Positions 35,907 through 44,559 of a stretch of 64,000 nt of DNA are shown piece by piece. This stretch comes from Bog-473 sp963838835 (GTDB lineage: Bacteria > Actinomycetota > Acidimicrobiia > Acidimicrobiales > RAAP-2): the NCBI GenBank assembly GCA_963838835.1, contig CAWITA010000023.1, positions 310,001 to 374,000 on the forward strand, in the 5' to 3' direction. Position 1 is the first letter of the stretch, and the number at the start of each line of letters is the position of its first letter. The position numbers and the translations under genes are program-made. Below the pieces are notes generated by a model that saw only the letters and a list, made by a program, of their open reading frames with translations, searched no databases and was not told the origin of the DNA.

Positions 35907-37091
35907 ATGAGCGGCACGCCGCTCGCCCGGCGAGACGGAGCGCAGCGCCCGCTGGGCGGCGACGATGGCGGGCTACGTCGGGCCGGTCCGCCTGGCCCAC
36001 GCCGACTCGCACGCCCGGATCGGACCGGCCGCCGGATCGCCCGGCCGACGGCGAGCCCGACCGCGCGCTGCCGAGCGGGCTGGAGGAGCGCGAGGAGCTC
36101 GAGGACGTCGCTCCTCGCGCCCGGGGCGACGCGCGCCTCGGGCGCCGGCAACCGGGCGCGGCCCGAGCAGGCCGACCTCTGGCGCACCTGCTTCGAGCGC
36201 GACCGCGACCGCATCCTGCACGCCACCTCGTTCCGCCGGCTGGCCGGCAAGACGCAGGTCTTCGTCTTCCCGCAGGACCACCAGCGGACCCGCCTCACCC
36301 ACGCGCTCGAGGTGGCGCAGGTCGCCACGGCGATCGCCCGGGCCTGCCGGCTGAACGTGGCCCTCACCGAGGCCATCGCCCTCGGCCACGACTGCGGGCA
36401 CGGGCCCGGCGGCCACGCCAGCGAGGACGCGCTCGACCCCTACGTGCCCGGCGGGTTCGACCACGCGCCCTGGGGGGCGACGGTCTCGCTGGCTCCCCTC
36501 AACCTGTGCGCCGAGACCGTCGACGGCATCGCCAACCACAGCTGGTCTCGCCCGGCGCCGTCGACCCCCGAGGGCGAGGTGGTCAGCTGGGCCGACCGGA
36601 TCGCCTACGTCTGCCACGACTGGGAGGACGCCGTGCTGGCGGGCATCGTGGCCCCGCGCCAGCTCCCGGCGACCGTCCGCACCGCGTGCGGCGAGCGGCG
36701 CAGTGCGCAGCTGGACGCCTTCATCACCGGCGTCGTCTCGGCCACGCTGCGCACGGGCCAGGTCGGCATGGAGGAGGAGCAGGCCGAGGCGCTGGCCGCC
36801 TTCCGGGCCTGCAACTACGAGCGCATCTACCTGCGCGACGCGTCGTTGCGCCAGGGCGACGCGGTGATCAGCGTGCTGCGGGCGCTGGTCGAGCACTTCT
36901 CGGACCGGCCCCACCTCATCGCCGACCACGCCGCCTCGCCGTTCGAGTCCGACGTCGTCGCCGGGAGCCCGGAGGCGTTGCGGGCCGCCGTCACCTACGT
37001 GGCCGGCATGACCGACCGCTTCGCCTTCCGCCAGGCGGTGGCCCTCCTGGGCTGGGACCCGGCCAAGCTCCCGGCCGGCGTCGACGCCTGA
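35907..37091 (+). CDS. dgt: Deoxyguanosinetriphosphate triphosphohydrolase-like protein, N-terminal breaks
   Basis: An HD-domain dNTPase that splits dNTPs to nucleoside and triphosphate. FRRLAGKTQVFVFPQ, the first His in RTRLTHALEVAQVA, the HD pair in ALGHDCGHGPGGHAS and a later Asp (SWADRIAYVCHDWEDA) form the metal site. The C-terminal 300 residues are intact. Upstream of about 36103 the frame is broken: EEREELE (other frame) should run into SLLAPGATRASGA, with another break near 36020. The start is uncertain between ATG 35907 and ATG 35965. DnaG usually follows Dgt in actinobacteria but is absent here. Confidence 0.85.
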   Translation: MSGTPLARRDGAQRPLGGDDGGLRRAGPPGPRRLARPDRTGRRIARPTASPTARCRAGWRSARSSRTSLLAPGATRASGAGNRARPEQADLWRTCFERDRDRILHATSFRRLAGKTQVFVFPQDHQRTRLTHALEVAQVATAIARACRLNVALTEAIALGHDCGHGPGGHASEDALDPYVPGGFDHAPWGATVSLAPLNLCAETVDGIANHSWSRPAPSTPEGEVVSWADRIAYVCHDWEDAVLAGIVAPRQLPATVRTACGERRSAQLDAFITGVVSATLRTGQVGMEEEQAEALAAFRACNYERIYLRDASLRQGDAVISVLRALVEHFSDRPHLIADHAASPFESDVVAGSPEALRAAVTYVAGMTDRFAFRQAVALLGWDPAKLPAGVDA

Positions 37092-37109
37092 GCCGCCCGG
37101 GCGCCCGCC

Positions 37110-37946
37110 TCAGGCGGGGCGGTCGGGAAAGGCGGGCGGGCGCTTCTCGGTCAGCGCCGCCACCCCTTCGGCGAAGTCGTCTCCCTGCATCATCTCCGCC
37201 ATGCGCGCCGCTGCCTCGCCGACCGACGACGCCACGTCACCGTGCAGGTCGCGGTAGAGCTGCACCTTGGTGACCGCCAGGGACGACGGGGCGATCTCCG
37301 TGGCCAGCCGCCCGGCGTAGGCGTAGGTGTAGGGCAAGAGCTCGGCCGCGGGCAGCGCCCGGTTGACCAGCCCCAGTTGCTCGGCCTCCTCGGCCAGCAC
37401 GACCCGGCTCGAGAGCAGGAGGTCGGCAGCACGGGTCACGCCGATCAGGCGCGGCAGCAGCCACGACAGCCCGTACTCGGCGGGGAGGCCGAGCCGCCCG
37501 TGCGACGTGGTGAGCTTGGCGCCCCGCGCGGCGAACCGGAGGTCGCAGTAGCAGGCGAGCACCAGGCCGACCCCGGCCGCGGGCCCGTTGACGGCGGCGA
37601 TGATCGGCTTGGGGATGCCGAAGTGGTAGGCAAAGTCGGCCTCGAACTCGGGGCTGACGCCGTAGCCCGGCGTGGCCACGTCGTCGCCCAGGCCGGGGTC
37701 GTAGGCGCCACGTGCGACATGGCCCTCGAGCGCGCGTGCGTCCGCACCGGCGCAGAAGCCGCGACCCGACCCGGTGACGACGATGACACGCACCGCCGGG
37801 TCCATGGCCGCCCGCTCCAGCAGGGCCCGGTACTCGGCGTGCATGCGCCCGGTCCACGCGTTGAGGCGATCGGGCCGGTGCAGGGTGACGGTGGCGACGC
37901 GGTCCCGCACGTCGTAACGGGTGACCTTGAGGTCGGCGAGCTCCAC
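37110..37946 (-). CDS. Enoyl-CoA hydratase/isomerase family protein
   Basis: A crotonase-fold enzyme of 278 aa. The oxyanion-hole segments GRGFCAGADARAL and AVNGPAAGVGLVLACYCDLRFA are present. The catalytic Glu positions of hydratases fall in HGRLGLPAEYGLSWLLPRL: one Glu (AEYG) remains, typical of many actinobacterial paralogues. It hydrates or isomerises enoyl-CoA; the pathway is unknown. A monooxygenase-like gene starts one base away upstream, then a VOC gene, forming a three-gene run. Confidence 0.9.
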   Translation of the reverse strand: MELADLKVTRYDVRDRVATVTLHRPDRLNAWTGRMHAEYRALLERAAMDPAVRVIVVTGSGRGFCAGADARALEGHVARGAYDPGLGDDVATPGYGVSPEFEADFAYHFGIPKPIIAAVNGPAAGVGLVLACYCDLRFAARGAKLTTSHGRLGLPAEYGLSWLLPRLIGVTRAADLLLSSRVVLAEEAEQLGLVNRALPAAELLPYTYAYAGRLATEIAPSSLAVTKVQLYRDLHGDVASSVGEAAARMAEMMQGDDFAEGVAALTEKRPPAFPDRPA

Positions 37947-37947
37947 G

Positions 37948-38238
37948 TCAGTCCAGCGTCGTGTAGCGGGTCAGGTGCAGCGTGCCTGCCTCGGCGGCGC
38001 GCTCGAACTCGACCTGTAGCGGGTGGCCTTCCACGACCCGCTGGAAAGCGGCGGCGTTGGCCTCGGAGGCCCACAGGGTGACGACCAGCCAGTCGTCGCC
38101 GTGGCGCGCCGTCGTGCGCCGCAAGAAGCCGGGTTGGTTCGGCACGAGCTCCGTCTGCATCCTGCGGTCGAGCCACAGGAATGCCTCGTCGGTGATCCCC
38201 TCGGCCAGCCGAAACGTCGTGACCTCGACGATCGACAC
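37948..38238 (-). CDS. ABM-domain protein (antibiotic biosynthesis monooxygenase-like)
   Basis: A 96-aa dimeric alpha-beta-barrel protein. VTTFRLAEGITDEAF, the long helix with NQPGFLRRTTARHGDDWLVV and TLWASEANAAAFQRV match the ABM/YgiN fold. Some members oxidise quinols, others are structural or heme-degrading; the catalytic residues are not diagnostic here. It lies one base before the enoyl-CoA hydratase and three bases after the VOC gene. Confidence 0.78.
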   Translation of the reverse strand: MSIVEVTTFRLAEGITDEAFLWLDRRMQTELVPNQPGFLRRTTARHGDDWLVVTLWASEANAAAFQRVVEGHPLQVEFERAAEAGTLHLTRYTTLD

Positions 38239-38241
38239 GGA

Positions 38242-38595
38242 TCAGGCCTGGACCAGCATCAGCGGGTTGCCCTCGGGGTCGGTGATCCCGGCGAGCGTGG
38301 GGCCGTTCGGGACGTCGAAGGGCTCGGCCACGATGGTCGCACCCAGCGCCACCGACTTGTCGAGCGAGGCACGCAGGTTCGCCACCTGCACGTACAGGGT
38401 GACGCCGGACCGCTCACCGCCGCGGATGTGTCCCCCCGGACCGGGCTCGGGACCCCCGATGCCGGCCGGGATGTCCATGATGAAGCCGTCCCCGATCCTC
38501 CAGTTGAAGAGGTCGGCGTAGAAGGCCCGCTGACGCTCGGGGTCCTTGGCCTCGATCTCCCAGTGCACCACCGGCCGCGCCCAGTCCTCTGCCAT
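38242..38595 (-). CDS. VOC-family protein
   Basis: A 117-aa glyoxalase/bleomycin-resistance fold protein: VVHWEIEAKDPERQRAFYAD at the start and AGITDPEGNPLMLVQ at the end, the two betaalphabetabetabeta modules. A GAGGAGG ribosome site four bases before ATG 38595 fixes the start; the longer open frame to 38763 is not supported. Substrate unknown. First gene of the run toward 37110. Confidence 0.85.
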   Translation of the reverse strand: MAEDWARPVVHWEIEAKDPERQRAFYADLFNWRIGDGFIMDIPAGIGGPEPGPGGHIRGGERSGVTLYVQVANLRASLDKSVALGATIVAEPFDVPNGPTLAGITDPEGNPLMLVQA

Positions 38596-38891
38596 GGCAC
38601 CTCCTCGCGCCGGCCTCACAGTATCGAGGCAGCAGGGGCGGCTGCCGGGACGCGAGCCGGCGAGGGGTCGGCGCGGGACACCACTCCTGTCACGTGCGAG
38701 CGATTCTTGGGAAGAGGTTCGATGGCGGAGATGACGGCAGCGAGGCGGGACGTGCGACGCCATGAATTGTGGTCCTCACCGCGCCGTCGCGGAGTAGAGT
38801 GCGTGATGAGAACCGGGCCCGGCGAGCTCGGAGCGCGGAGTGTCGTGAGCCTTGGCGACACGGGCGACGCGACGCAGGAGGGGAGAACGAG

Positions 38892-40505
38892 TTGACGCAC
38901 TGGACACAGGTCCTGCTGAACGTTTCTGTCGTCGAGTTCGTCCTGCTTGCCGCGCTCACCACGCTCCAATGGGCCCGCCACCGGATCCGCGGCGCAGGGT
39001 GGGTCGCCCTCTCCTTCGCCCTCCTCGGCGGGGTCTCCTTGGCCGTCAAGATCGATCCGGGTCTGATCACCAACCAGCACGTGGCCAAGTGGCTCATCGC
39101 GCTGCTCTTGTTGGTGCCCTACTGCCTGTTCCGCTTCGCCGCGTCGTTCCGCACACCGAGCCGCACGGTGCGTGCCCTCGCCCTCGCGGTCACCGCCGGG
39201 ATGGTGGCCTTCACCTTCTCGCTGCAGTACTTGCCCACTCGGGGCTCCCCGCTGCCACCGGGCTTCCTCGCCTACCGCGTCTGTTTCGCGGTGGCCTTCG
39301 GCTTCTTGTTCACCTACGTGGTCGGCCGGTTGTTCGTGGCCGGACGGGGTGAGCCGCCGCTCGCCGCAACTCGGATGCACCTGCTCGCCATCGCCGTCGC
39401 CGGGCTCGAGGTCCAGGTGGTGGTGGCGGCCCTCTGGCTGCAGGGGCCCGTGGTGAGGCTGGTCACGCTGGCTCTCACCGTGGTGATGGGCGTCCTGTTC
39501 CTGATGGCCCTGGTGCTCCCGTCGTTCCTGCGGGTCTTCTTGAGCCGGAAGGAGGACGAGGCGTTCCGCCGCGCCATCGGCGAATTGGTGTCCGCCGGCG
39601 ACTCGCGGGACGTGGCCGAGCACCTCCTGCCGCACGTCTGCGCGCTCGTGGGCGCGTCGGAGGCCGCCCTCCTGGCCAGCGACGGCACCGTGGTGGCGCG
39701 CTACCCGGCGTGGCTCGACCGTGGGGGGTCCGACCCGTGGGACATGCATCCCGATTCCGCCGGTGGGAGGGACCACCGCATCACCGTGCGGACCCACAGT
39801 GGCACGAGCCACGCGCTCGCCGTCGACATCAGCCGCTACATGCCCTACTTCGGGAGCGACGAGTTGCGCAAGCTCGACGAGTTGGCGAGCATGGTCGGGC
39901 TCGCCATCGAGCGTTGCGAGATGGCCGAGCAAATGGCCTTCCAGGCCTCTCACGACGGCCTCACCGGTTTGGCCAACCGCACCTTGTTCATGGACCGGTT
40001 GGAGGAGTCCTTGAGCCACGTCGGGCGGCGCCGCACCGCCGTGGCGGTGCTCTTCATCGACCTCGACCGCTTCAAGCTGGTGAACGACCGGGCCGACCAC
40101 TCCACCGGCGACATCGTCCTCAACGAGGTGGCCGACCGGCTGACCGCCATGACCCGCGGGGTCGACGTGGTCGCCCGTTTCGGTGGCGACGAGTTCGTCG
40201 CGTTCGCCGAGGTGGACCACGAGGCGGATGCGCTGGACATGGCCGAGCGCATCCGCCGCGGCCTGCGAGAACCCGTGTCGATCGGCGCGGCACATCTGCT
40301 GGTGACCGCAAGCATCGGCGTCGTCGTCACGACCGACTCGAACACCTCACCGGCCGCGTTGCTGCGCGACGCCGACAACGCGATGTACGACGCCAAGCGG
40401 CTGGGCCGCGACCAGGTCGTGCTCTACCGCAGCAATGCCCGCGACGTGGCGAACCTCAAATGGGGGCTCCGTCCCACCCGCGCCCCGCAACTCAACGCAG
40501 TGTGA
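38892..40505 (+). CDS. Membrane-bound diguanylate cyclase (7TM-like, GAF, GGDEF)
   Basis: Makes cyclic di-GMP from two GTP. Residues 1-215 contain about seven membrane helices, a likely sensor. A GAF-like region follows (about 225-345), then the GGDEF domain: HDGLTGLANRTLFMDRL, FIDLDRFKLVND and the active loop GGDEF at 431-435. RGVD at 422-425 forms the RxxD inhibitory site, so product feedback is expected. There is no EAL domain. The start is TTG 38892, since AGGAGGGGAG lies 6-8 bases upstream and no ATG/GTG fits. The 296-bp gap before it (38596-38891) holds no gene I can support. The 3' end overlaps mrp. Confidence 0.92.
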   Translation: MTHWTQVLLNVSVVEFVLLAALTTLQWARHRIRGAGWVALSFALLGGVSLAVKIDPGLITNQHVAKWLIALLLLVPYCLFRFAASFRTPSRTVRALALAVTAGMVAFTFSLQYLPTRGSPLPPGFLAYRVCFAVAFGFLFTYVVGRLFVAGRGEPPLAATRMHLLAIAVAGLEVQVVVAALWLQGPVVRLVTLALTVVMGVLFLMALVLPSFLRVFLSRKEDEAFRRAIGELVSAGDSRDVAEHLLPHVCALVGASEAALLASDGTVVARYPAWLDRGGSDPWDMHPDSAGGRDHRITVRTHSGTSHALAVDISRYMPYFGSDELRKLDELASMVGLAIERCEMAEQMAFQASHDGLTGLANRTLFMDRLEESLSHVGRRRTAVAVLFIDLDRFKLVNDRADHSTGDIVLNEVADRLTAMTRGVDVVARFGGDEFVAFAEVDHEADALDMAERIRRGLREPVSIGAAHLLVTASIGVVVTTDSNTSPAALLRDADNAMYDAKRLGRDQVVLYRSNARDVANLKWGLRPTRAPQLNAV

Positions 40506-41679
40506 GCTCCCGCCGGTAGACCCGGGCCGGGCCGAGCGCAGCCAGCTTGGCGGCGATCGCCCGGAAGCATCGGGCGGTCTCGCTGTCCGGATCGACGGCC
40601 ACGACCGGTCGGCCCTCGTCCCCGCCCAGACGGACGGCGCTGACGAGCGGCACCTGCCCGAGGAGCGGCACGCCGAGGTCGGCGGCCAGGGTCTCACCAC
40701 CACCCGAGCCGAAGACCTCGTAGCGCGTCCCGTCGTCACCGGTGAACCAGCTCATGTTCTCGATCACGCCGCGGACCGACAGCTTGAGCCTGCGGGCCGC
40801 AAACGCAGAACGCTGGGCCACGCGCTGCGCGGCAACCTGCGGGGTGGTCACGACGACGATCTCGGCCCGGGGCATCACCTCGGCCAGCGTCAGGGCGACG
40901 TCACCGGTGCCCGGCGGCATGTCGACGAGGACGAAGTCCGGCTCGCCCCAGTAGGCATCGGTCAGGAACTGCTGGATCGCCTTGTGCAGCATCGGTCCCC
41001 GCCAGATGACCGGCTGGTCGTCCGGCACGAAGTAGCCCATCGAGAGGCACCTGACCCCGTGGGCCGACGTCGGGATCACGATGTCGCCGATGATGAGCGG
41101 GTCGCGCTGGGTCCCCAGCATCTTGGGGACCGAGAAACCGTAGACGTCGGCGTCGAGCAGCCCGACGCTGTGGCCGGCCTGGGCCAAGGCGATGGCCAGG
41201 TTCACCGTGACCGTCGACTTGCCGACGCCACCCTTCCCCGACGACACACCGATGACGCGCGTCGTGGACTCGGGGCCCAAGAAAGCGGGCACCGGCGCCG
41301 CATGCCCGTGCCCGTGGCCGTGGCTCGGCCCGGCGTGATCATCACCCTGCGCGGGGCCGCCGTCTTCGGCCTGCGGCTGGTCGCCGAGCATGCCGGCCCT
41401 CAGACGCTGACGGAGCCGGGCGCGTTCGGCGTCGGTCATCACCACGAATTCGAGGTCGACCTCCTCCACGCCCGCCACCGACAGCGCAGCCCGATGGATC
41501 TCGTCGGCCAGCTCGTCGGTGCCGGGCCACGCGGCCACGGGGAGCGCCACCTCGATCTGCACGCGACAGCGACGCGGGTGCACCGCCCGGACCAGGCCGA
41601 GCTCGCCCAGCGTCAGACCCAGCTCGGGGTCCCGGACCGCCTGCAACGCAGCCTCGAGTTCGGATTGATCGACTGCCAT
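40492..41679 (-). CDS. mrp: Mrp/NBP35-family Fe-S cluster carrier ATPase
   Basis: Loads [4Fe-4S] clusters onto apo-proteins. An N-terminal MIP18/SufT-like domain (about 1-100) is followed by a His-rich linker (HGHGHGH) and the P-loop domain with VSSGKGGVGKSTVTVNL, DADVYGFSVP and VDMPPGTGDVALTL. The CxxC pair found in some Mrp proteins is not visible. Length is 395 aa from ATG 41679, which has GAGGAG just upstream; the open frame to 41772 is rejected. It is divergent from the SufR-like gene. The 3' end overlaps the cyclase by 14 bases. Confidence 0.93.
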   Translation of the reverse strand: MAVDQSELEAALQAVRDPELGLTLGELGLVRAVHPRRCRVQIEVALPVAAWPGTDELADEIHRAALSVAGVEEVDLEFVVMTDAERARLRQRLRAGMLGDQPQAEDGGPAQGDDHAGPSHGHGHGHAAPVPAFLGPESTTRVIGVSSGKGGVGKSTVTVNLAIALAQAGHSVGLLDADVYGFSVPKMLGTQRDPLIIGDIVIPTSAHGVRCLSMGYFVPDDQPVIWRGPMLHKAIQQFLTDAYWGEPDFVLVDMPPGTGDVALTLAEVMPRAEIVVVTTPQVAAQRVAQRSAFAARRLKLSVRGVIENMSWFTGDDGTRYEVFGSGGGETLAADLGVPLLGQVPLVSAVRLGGDEGRPVVAVDPDSETARCFRAIAAKLAALGPARVYRRELTLR

Positions 41680-41767
41680 GCGCTCCTCGTCCCGAATGGA
41701 TCGATTCGACGGTCCACGCACGGGAGGCGCAGCCGCGTCGCCCCAGTTGAAAGGGCTGATCCCCAGG

Positions 41768-41773
41768 TACACT
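41768..41773 (+). promoter_or_regulatory. -10 box TACACT for the SufR-like gene
   Basis: TACACT at 41768-41773 ends seven bases before GTG 41781. A TTGAAA hexamer at 41747-41752 lies 15 bp upstream, slightly short for a -35. Transcription would begin at the start codon. Confidence 0.55.
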
Positions 41774-41780
41774 ACCGAGC

Positions 41781-42527
41781 GTGAGCACCGCTCCGATCAC
41801 CGCGGAGCCCGATCGACCGACCGGCGCGGACGACGGCCGGTTCAGCGCCGCCGTCGCTGCCGTTTCCGCCGCCTTCGGCGATCCGACCCGCCGCGACATC
41901 TTCCTCCACGTGCGCGCGCAGCCCGGGGCGACCGCGACGGAGGTCGCGGCCACCTTTTCCCTACACCCCAACGTGGCGCGCCACCACCTCCAGCGCCTGG
42001 TCGACGGGGGCTACCTCCGGGTCGAGACCGCGCGCAACGCCGCCGGGGCCGGCCGACCCTCCAAGCGGTTCTACTGCGTCGAAGAGGAACTGACCCTGGG
42101 CCTCATGCAACGCCGGGACGACCTCCTCATGCGGCTGCTGGTCGAGGCGATGCAGCGGCTCGGGCCAGAAGAAGCGGAGGCCATGGCGGCGCACGTCGGG
42201 GAGGAGTACGGCCGTTCCCTCGCGGCGCGCATGACCCCGAGCGAGGGTCAGCGCACCGTGCGAGCGGCCATGCACGTGGTGGCCGAGACATTGACCGCGC
42301 ACGGGTTCGCCGCCCACGCGGAGGACCGCGGCGAGACGACGGCGGTCGTCGCCGAACAGTGCCCGTTCGGAGACGCCAGCAGCACCAACCCGGTGCTGTG
42401 CGCCGTCGACCGCGGGATGATCAAGGGGTTGCTCGCGCAACTCTGCGGCACGGCGTCGCAACAGGCCCTCCCGGTGATCCTGTCGTCGCGGGCCCGGGGT
42501 GACGACGCCTGCACCGCCTCTGCCTGA
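41781..42527 (+). CDS. sufR: SufR-like Fe-S-sensing transcription regulator
   Basis: A 248-aa winged-helix repressor of the SufR group. The N-terminal HTH is in GDPTRRDIFLHVRAQPGATA and SLHPNVARHHLQRLVDGGYL. The C-terminal half carries the cluster Cys: EQCPFGDAS, 12 residues, C, then DRGMIKGLLAQL, C, and another Cys near the end. SufR homologues bind a [4Fe-4S] cluster and repress Fe-S assembly operons. The cysteine desulfurase follows after nine bases and mrp is divergent, which fits that job. GTG start, leaderless promoter. Confidence 0.88.
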   Translation: MSTAPITAEPDRPTGADDGRFSAAVAAVSAAFGDPTRRDIFLHVRAQPGATATEVAATFSLHPNVARHHLQRLVDGGYLRVETARNAAGAGRPSKRFYCVEEELTLGLMQRRDDLLMRLLVEAMQRLGPEEAEAMAAHVGEEYGRSLAARMTPSEGQRTVRAAMHVVAETLTAHGFAAHAEDRGETTAVVAEQCPFGDASSTNPVLCAVDRGMIKGLLAQLCGTASQQALPVILSSRARGDDACTASA

Positions 42528-42536
42528 GCCCCCCGC

Positions 42537-43685
42537 GTGGCTCGCACCTACCTCGACCACGCCAGCACGACCCCGCCGCGGCCCGAAGCCCTCGCGGCGT
42601 TGGCGCGGTGGCGCACGCTCCCCACCGGCGACCCCGGCCGGCTCCACGAAGAAGGCCGCACCGTCCGCGATGCGCTCGAGAGGGCACGGGCACAGGTGGC
42701 CGACCTGTTGGGCGTTGCGGCGCGCCAGGTCGTCTTCACCTCGGGGGGAACGGAGGCGATCAACGCGGCGGTGTGGGGTGCGTCCCGGGCCGCGCCCGGC
42801 GCGCCGGTGCTCTGCGCCGCCGTGGAGCACTCCGCCGTGCGTGACGCCTCGGCGCGCGCCGCACCGACCGAAGGGCTCGGGGTGGACTCGGCCGGTCGGC
42901 TCGACGTCGGTGCCCTGCGGGAACGTCTGCAGGTGGGCGACCTGCCGCGTCCCGCACTGGTCCACTGCCAGTGGGGCAACCACGAGGTGGGCACCCTCCA
43001 GCCGGTGCACGAGGTGGTCGGGCTCTGTCGCGCGGCCGGCGTCGCCGTGCACGTCGACGCCGCGGCGGCCTGCGGCCACGTCCCGACCGACCTGGGCGCG
43101 CTCGACGCCGATCTGGTCAGCGTCAGCGCCCACAAGCTCGGCGGGGTGCCCGGAGCCGGCGCGCTGATCGTCCGCCGGGGGAGCCGGTTCGATCCCCTCA
43201 TCGTGGGCGGCGAGCAGGAGCGCGGTCGCCGGGCCGGGCTCGAGCCCATCCCCGCCCTCCTCGCCTTCGGCGCCGCGGCGGCGTCGCTGGCCTCGGGCGA
43301 AGACGGGGCCATGGGCGCAGAAACGGCGACCGCCCGGCGCCACATCGCCGCCGTCGTCGCCGCGGCACTGGGGGTGGGCGGCGTCGAGGTCGTCGGACCG
43401 GTTCCGCCCGAGGACCGGCTTCCCCACCTGGTCTGCCTCGGCGTGCACGGGGTCGAGGCCGAGCCGGTGCTCATCGGCCTGGACCGGGCCGGTGTCGCCG
43501 TGCACTCGGGCTCGGCGTGTTCCTCGGAGAGCATCGAGCCCTCGCCCGTGCTCGAGGCGATGGGGGTCGACCCGAGCCACTCGCTGCGGGTGAGCGTGGG
43601 CTGGACGACCGTCGACGCGGACTGCTCGGCCTTCGCGGACGCCTTCACCCGGGTCGTGGCCGAGTTGCGGTCGCTCCGGGGCTGA
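42537..43685 (+). CDS. Cysteine desulfurase, NifS/IscS family
   Basis: A PLP enzyme that takes sulfur from cysteine as persulfide for Fe-S clusters. TYLDHASTTPPRPEAL begins it; TSGGTEAINAAVWG, VDAAAACGHV and SVSAHKLGG give the PLP site with Lys200. The active Cys lies in HSGSACSSE near residue 325, a short loop of the IscS type. Length 382 aa, GTG start at 42537. Next to the SufR-like regulator and mrp, it forms a compact Fe-S locus; scaffold genes (sufBCD, iscU) are not in the window. Confidence 0.93.
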   Translation: MARTYLDHASTTPPRPEALAALARWRTLPTGDPGRLHEEGRTVRDALERARAQVADLLGVAARQVVFTSGGTEAINAAVWGASRAAPGAPVLCAAVEHSAVRDASARAAPTEGLGVDSAGRLDVGALRERLQVGDLPRPALVHCQWGNHEVGTLQPVHEVVGLCRAAGVAVHVDAAAACGHVPTDLGALDADLVSVSAHKLGGVPGAGALIVRRGSRFDPLIVGGEQERGRRAGLEPIPALLAFGAAAASLASGEDGAMGAETATARRHIAAVVAAALGVGGVEVVGPVPPEDRLPHLVCLGVHGVEAEPVLIGLDRAGVAVHSGSACSSESIEPSPVLEAMGVDPSHSLRVSVGWTTVDADCSAFADAFTRVVAELRSLRG

Positions 43686-43719
43686 CGCTGCGGCCGGATC
43701 GGTTCTCCGGTCGAGCCGC

Positions 43720-44559
43720 TCATCCGGTCGACGCGCTCGAGAACGCCGCCGGCACCGGCTCCCCCACCGCCTGGTAGGCGCCCACCACGAGCGCCGCGAC
43801 CTGCGGCACCTCGGCGGCCGGAGGATCGTCGGCCAGAAAGTCGTTGAACTGGGCCACCGCCGCCTTCTCGTTGTGATCCTGATTCTCGAGCACCAGCCCG
43901 TCGAAGAGGTGGCCCTCGTAATAGGTCGGCGAGTCCTTCACCGCCGTCTCGATCTCGGCGCGCCCGATCCGCACCAACGCCGCGACGTGCGCGGCCGATC
44001 CCACGTTCCACTGCAGATACCCGGCGTAGGCCAGCGCCGCCGGGTTGGACGGGTCCTCGGAGAGCACCTTGTCGTAGAGCACCAGCGCTGCCTTGGTCTG
44101 TCCCTGGTTGTTCAACCCGAGAGCCTGCTGCAGCTGCTGTTCGATCAGTTGCGCCTGCGAGAGGGTCACGCTGCCCGACGACGCCTGGCCGGGTTGGCGG
44201 ACTTGGACAGCGTGCACGACCAGGATCACGGCACCGGTGGCGATGAGCAGGCACGCCGCGACGATGCCGAGGACGCGCCACGCGGACGGCGATCGCCGTT
44301 CGGCTCCGGGGGCGGCCTGCGCCGGCTCCGGGACCGTCGGTTCGGGGTCCAACCCAGCGAGGTCGGCCTCCACCTCGGCCAGGCGCGCCGAGTCCCGCGC
44401 CACCAAAAGAGCGTGGTCCTCGTCGGACAGGTCGCCCGCCTCATGCTCACGGTCCGCGTCGACGAGGGAACGCCGGAGAAGATCGCGCTCGTCACTCAGG
44501 TACCAACGCTCGTCGCGCGGGGACCCGTCGCGCCGCTCGACGGACCCGTCGACCGTCAC
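43720..44559 (-). CDS. ccmI: CcmI/CycH-like TPR protein
   Basis: A 279-aa membrane protein closing the ccm operon. The first 90 residues are cytoplasmic and acidic (SDERDLLRRSLVDADREHEAG resembles the CcmI N-terminus), a helix spans about 94-116, and an external TPR region follows (ALVLYDKVLSEDPSNPAALAYAGY). CcmI delivers apocytochrome c to the CcmF/H ligase. ATG/GTG at 44559 overlaps the ccmH stop by four bases. Confidence 0.8.
   Translation of the reverse strand: MTVDGSVERRDGSPRDERWYLSDERDLLRRSLVDADREHEAGDLSDEDHALLVARDSARLAEVEADLAGLDPEPTVPEPAQAAPGAERRSPSAWRVLGIVAACLLIATGAVILVVHAVQVRQPGQASSGSVTLSQAQLIEQQLQQALGLNNQGQTKAALVLYDKVLSEDPSNPAALAYAGYLQWNVGSAAHVAALVRIGRAEIETAVKDSPTYYEGHLFDGLVLENQDHNEKAAVAQFNDFLADDPPAAEVPQVAALVVGAYQAVGEPVPAAFSSASTG

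Noticed and set aside
28985..36110. Programmed frameshifting as cause of the breaks
   Set aside because: No common slippery heptamer is seen, and up to four breaks per gene in unrelated families is not a known form of recoding.
33482..37273. A 1263-codon plus-strand open frame
   Set aside because: It is a low-complexity Arg/Gly/Ala-rich reading opposite the ArsA-like genes and out of frame with dgt.
41747..41773. A full sigma-70 promoter TTGAAA/TACACT for the SufR-like gene
   Set aside because: The 15-bp spacer is short, so only the -10 box is reported as supported.
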